Source: an uncultured Bryobacterales bacterium (GTDB lineage Bacteria; Acidobacteriota; Terriglobia; Bryobacterales; UBA6623). Taken from it: a stretch of 7,941 bases of DNA. Location of the stretch: NCBI GenBank assembly GCA_946887065.1, contig CAMPKL010000141.1:1-7941 (forward strand). The letters run 5' to 3'. This document shows, in pieces, positions 6,736-7,941 of the stretch. The translations under genes and the position numbers were made by a program. The notes below the pieces were generated by a model. That model did not search any database. It was not told the DNA's origin and saw only the letters and a program-made list of their open reading frames with translations. Numbering within the stretch: position 1 is the stretch's first letter; each line of letters begins with the position of its first letter.

Positions 6736-7689
6736 TTACCAGTAGACCCCGAGCGGTTCGCGGCCGCCTGCATCGTGGCCGTTGTGGGCGTACAAGCGTT
6801 TGCCGGTGATCAGCTCCGGGTAGCCGTCGCCGTTTAGATCTTTCATGGTCATGGCATGAGCTTGGGACCAGGCGTCGTCGATGAGGCGCCTTTCGAAGGT
6901 TCCTGCACTGGTCTGCTCAAGCCAGTAGATGCCGTAGTCGTGTGCGTGCGTCGTTACGATGTCGGCGAGTCCGTCTTGGTTGACGTCAAAGACGTGCAAG
7001 AAGCCGACGTGCTTATCGAAGGAGTAATCGCCGTGGAGCTTCCACGGAGTGTCCGCGGCGGCCGGCGACTCAAGCCAGCCTTGGGGCGTGAGAATATCGT
7101 TGCGGCCGTCGCCGTTCACGTCGCCGGCGCCGATGCCGTGGCCATGCAGCTTGTCGCTGACCGTATGGCGAACCCACTCGGTTGAAGTCCCGCGGCCCTC
7201 GACTTCATACCAGGCCGTGACGCCTTGGGCTCCGCCGAATTGGGGCAGCAGTTCGTCGGCGACGCCGTCGTTATCGAGATCGACGAGGAAAGCGAACTCG
7301 ACGGGCGAACCGCTGTCGATGTCGTGCTCCTTCCACATGCCCTCACCGCCGCCGGGGTTCTCGGCCCAGACCATCTTTTTCTGGCCCCAGCCGGCGCTGA
7401 CGACGTCGATGTCGCCATCGGAGTCAACGTCCAGCGGCAGATCGGAGAAGTCGTCGATGTAGTTGTTCCAGTAAAGGATGTCGCGGAAGGGATGCTTGGT
7501 CCAGTTGGGAGCGGAGTACCAGTTCTCGCCTGAGACGATGTCGAGCCGGCCGTCGCCGTTGATGTCGGCGACGGCGCAGGCTTCGTTACGTCCGAGATCG
7601 ATGGTACGGCGTTCGAAAGTCAGCTCCTGCGAGGGGTCCCCGGCCAGGGCGGAAGCAACCAAAGCCAGGATGAAAAATGGGATGCGCAT
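6736..7689 (-). CDS. Secreted FG-GAP/VCBS-repeat beta-propeller protein, truncated by a frameshift
   Basis: This frame gives 317 residues with a signal peptide (MRIPFFILALVASALAG) and six repeats with a Dx[DN]x[DN]G calcium loop: DINGDGRLD (42-50), DVDSDGDID (87-95), DLDNDGVAD (137-145), DVNGDGRND (190-198), DVNQDGLAD (235-243) and DLNGDGYPE (284-292). Each follows a small hydrophobic strand and is trailed by an aromatic W/Y turn. Such repeats build integrin-alpha-like beta-propellers that bind calcium. The stop at 6736-6738 falls just after blade six, and the seventh repeat lies in another frame downstream, so this protein probably cannot close its propeller. The start at 7689 is chosen for the signal peptide and the TATAAT box 10 bases upstream; extending to the upstream ATG at 7890 would add 67 residues lying mostly over the neighbouring membrane-protein gene. 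The biological role is unknown; extracellular or periplasmic binding is inferred. Confidence 0.88.
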   Translation of the reverse strand: MRIPFFILALVASALAGDPSQELTFERRTIDLGRNEACAVADINGDGRLDIVSGENWYSAPNWTKHPFRDILYWNNYIDDFSDLPLDVDSDGDIDVVSAGWGQKKMVWAENPGGGEGMWKEHDIDSGSPVEFAFLVDLDNDGVADELLPQFGGAQGVTAWYEVEGRGTSTEWVRHTVSDKLHGHGIGAGDVNGDGRNDILTPQGWLESPAAADTPWKLHGDYSFDKHVGFLHVFDVNQDGLADIVTTHAHDYGIYWLEQTSAGTFERRLIDDAWSQAHAMTMKDLNGDGYPELITGKRLYAHNGHDAGGREPLGVYW

Positions 7690-7699
7690 GTGTGCGCAG

Positions 7700-7705
7700 A
7701 TTATA
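7700..7705 (-). promoter_or_regulatory. -10 box (TATAAT) placed 10 nt before the propeller gene start
   Basis: On the minus strand a perfect TATAAT ends 10 bases before the ATG at 7689, predicting a leader of about 4 bases with no Shine-Dalgarno. The TAA inside the box (7703-7701) is the stop codon of the upstream membrane-protein gene. No -35 is evident at 16-18 base spacing. It repeats the arrangement at 6057-6072, including the preceding GC (GCTAYAAT). Confidence 0.55.
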
Positions 7706-7941
7706 GCGGGGACGCGCCGGCGGTTATTGCCTGGAACAACAAGACTACGCCGATCGCAGCCAGGCCCGCGTATACATAGAAGTTGAAGCGTTCGGGGCGC
7801 AGCCCTCGGCCAATTCGCCTGCCGGCTAGTGTGGCGAAAATAATTGCTGGAAGGGAGACGACGTAGAAGTGGTTGACTGTGGGCGTCCAAAGGCCGGCTA
7901 GATAGTAGCCGCCCATGCCGATCATACTGGCGGGCCGGACG
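7701..7941 (-). CDS. C-terminus of a TauE/SafE (TSUP)-like membrane permease (5' end outside window)
   Basis: The frame is open to the window edge and gives 79 residues. A Gly-rich helix end (MIGMGGYYLAGLWTP) is followed by a hydrophobic segment (HFYVVSLPAIIFATLAGRRIG), a short basic loop (GLRPERFNFYV) and a last membrane helix (YAGLAAIGVVLLFQAI). The P...G...G.R.....R....F pattern before a final helix is typical of the C-terminus of TSUP family permeases, which move sulfite, sulfonates or other anions across the inner membrane. Only the tail is visible, so family is likely but substrate cannot be inferred. Its TAA stop overlaps the -10 box of the propeller gene, which starts 11 bases later on the same strand; read-through co-expression is possible. 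Confidence 0.65.
   Translation of the reverse strand, partial: VRPASMIGMGGYYLAGLWTPTVNHFYVVSLPAIIFATLAGRRIGRGLRPERFNFYVYAGLAAIGVVLLFQAITAGASPL

Noticed and set aside
6736..6738. Programmed frameshifting as the main explanation for the propeller gene stop
   Set aside because: A +1 shift is formally possible, but there is no upstream SD-like stimulator or slippery repeat, and simple base removal restores the expected Y of the W-Y-E turn. Mutation or sequence error is more likely.
6856..7533. Several plus-strand open frames of ~100 codons opposite the propeller gene
   Set aside because: They mirror the repetitive GTCG/GCCGTC codons of the calcium loops on the other strand and have no features of their own.
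7690..7890. N-terminal extension of the propeller gene to an upstream ATG at 7890
   Set aside because: The 67 added residues are Arg/Pro-rich, mostly overlap the membrane-protein frame, and precede an obvious signal peptide that should be at the N-terminus.

Overview
The window is a GC-rich bacterial chromosomal segment, most likely from Acidobacteriota of the Bryobacterales/Solibacter group. The strongest pointer is the C-terminus of the secreted subtilisin-like protease. It carries the NGASF...PGSIVSIFG...YGTGFGP pattern of the Solibacter-type C-terminal domain (TIGR03437), which is largely confined to that group. The housekeeping genes (smc, rpmE2) fit but are not diagnostic. I see no phage, plasmid, IS, CRISPR or tRNA/rRNA signature.

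Layout. (1) 1-2100, plus: the C-terminal ~58% of the chromosome-condensation ATPase SMC (hinge, C-terminal coiled coil, ABC head), cut by the window edge. (2) 2134-2160: a perfect 10-bp hairpin terminator shared by smc and the convergent gene. (3) 2184-2453, minus: ribosomal protein L31 of the zinc-less B type. Its 5' leader holds a GC-rich hairpin plus T-run just ahead of the ribosome binding site, which looks like an attenuator. (4) 2454-2825: divergent intergenic region with a candidate promoter for each flanking gene. (5) 2826-6050, plus: a 1074-residue secreted S8 protease with propeptide, complete catalytic triad, PA insert, Ig-like domains and the Solibacter C-terminal domain. (6) 6073-6564, plus: a small protein with one N-terminal membrane anchor. 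(7) 6561-7689, minus: a secreted FG-GAP/VCBS beta-propeller protein with seven calcium-loop repeats. One extra base at 6736/6737 creates a stop and detaches the seventh blade. (8) 7701-7941, minus: the C-terminus of a membrane protein resembling TauE/SafE (TSUP) permeases, cut by the window edge.

How the parts relate. smc and rpmE2 are unrelated housekeeping genes that meet tail to tail. The protease, the anchored protein and the propeller protein all have export or anchoring signals, but nothing shows that they work together. The most interesting signal is in the promoters. The small membrane protein and the propeller gene both start exactly 10 nt after a GCTAYAAT box and lack a Shine-Dalgarno sequence, which predicts near-leaderless mRNAs. 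The protease and rpmE2 instead have leaders of ~60-80 nt with GGAG/GAGGA sites. I found no convincing new multi-gene system here.
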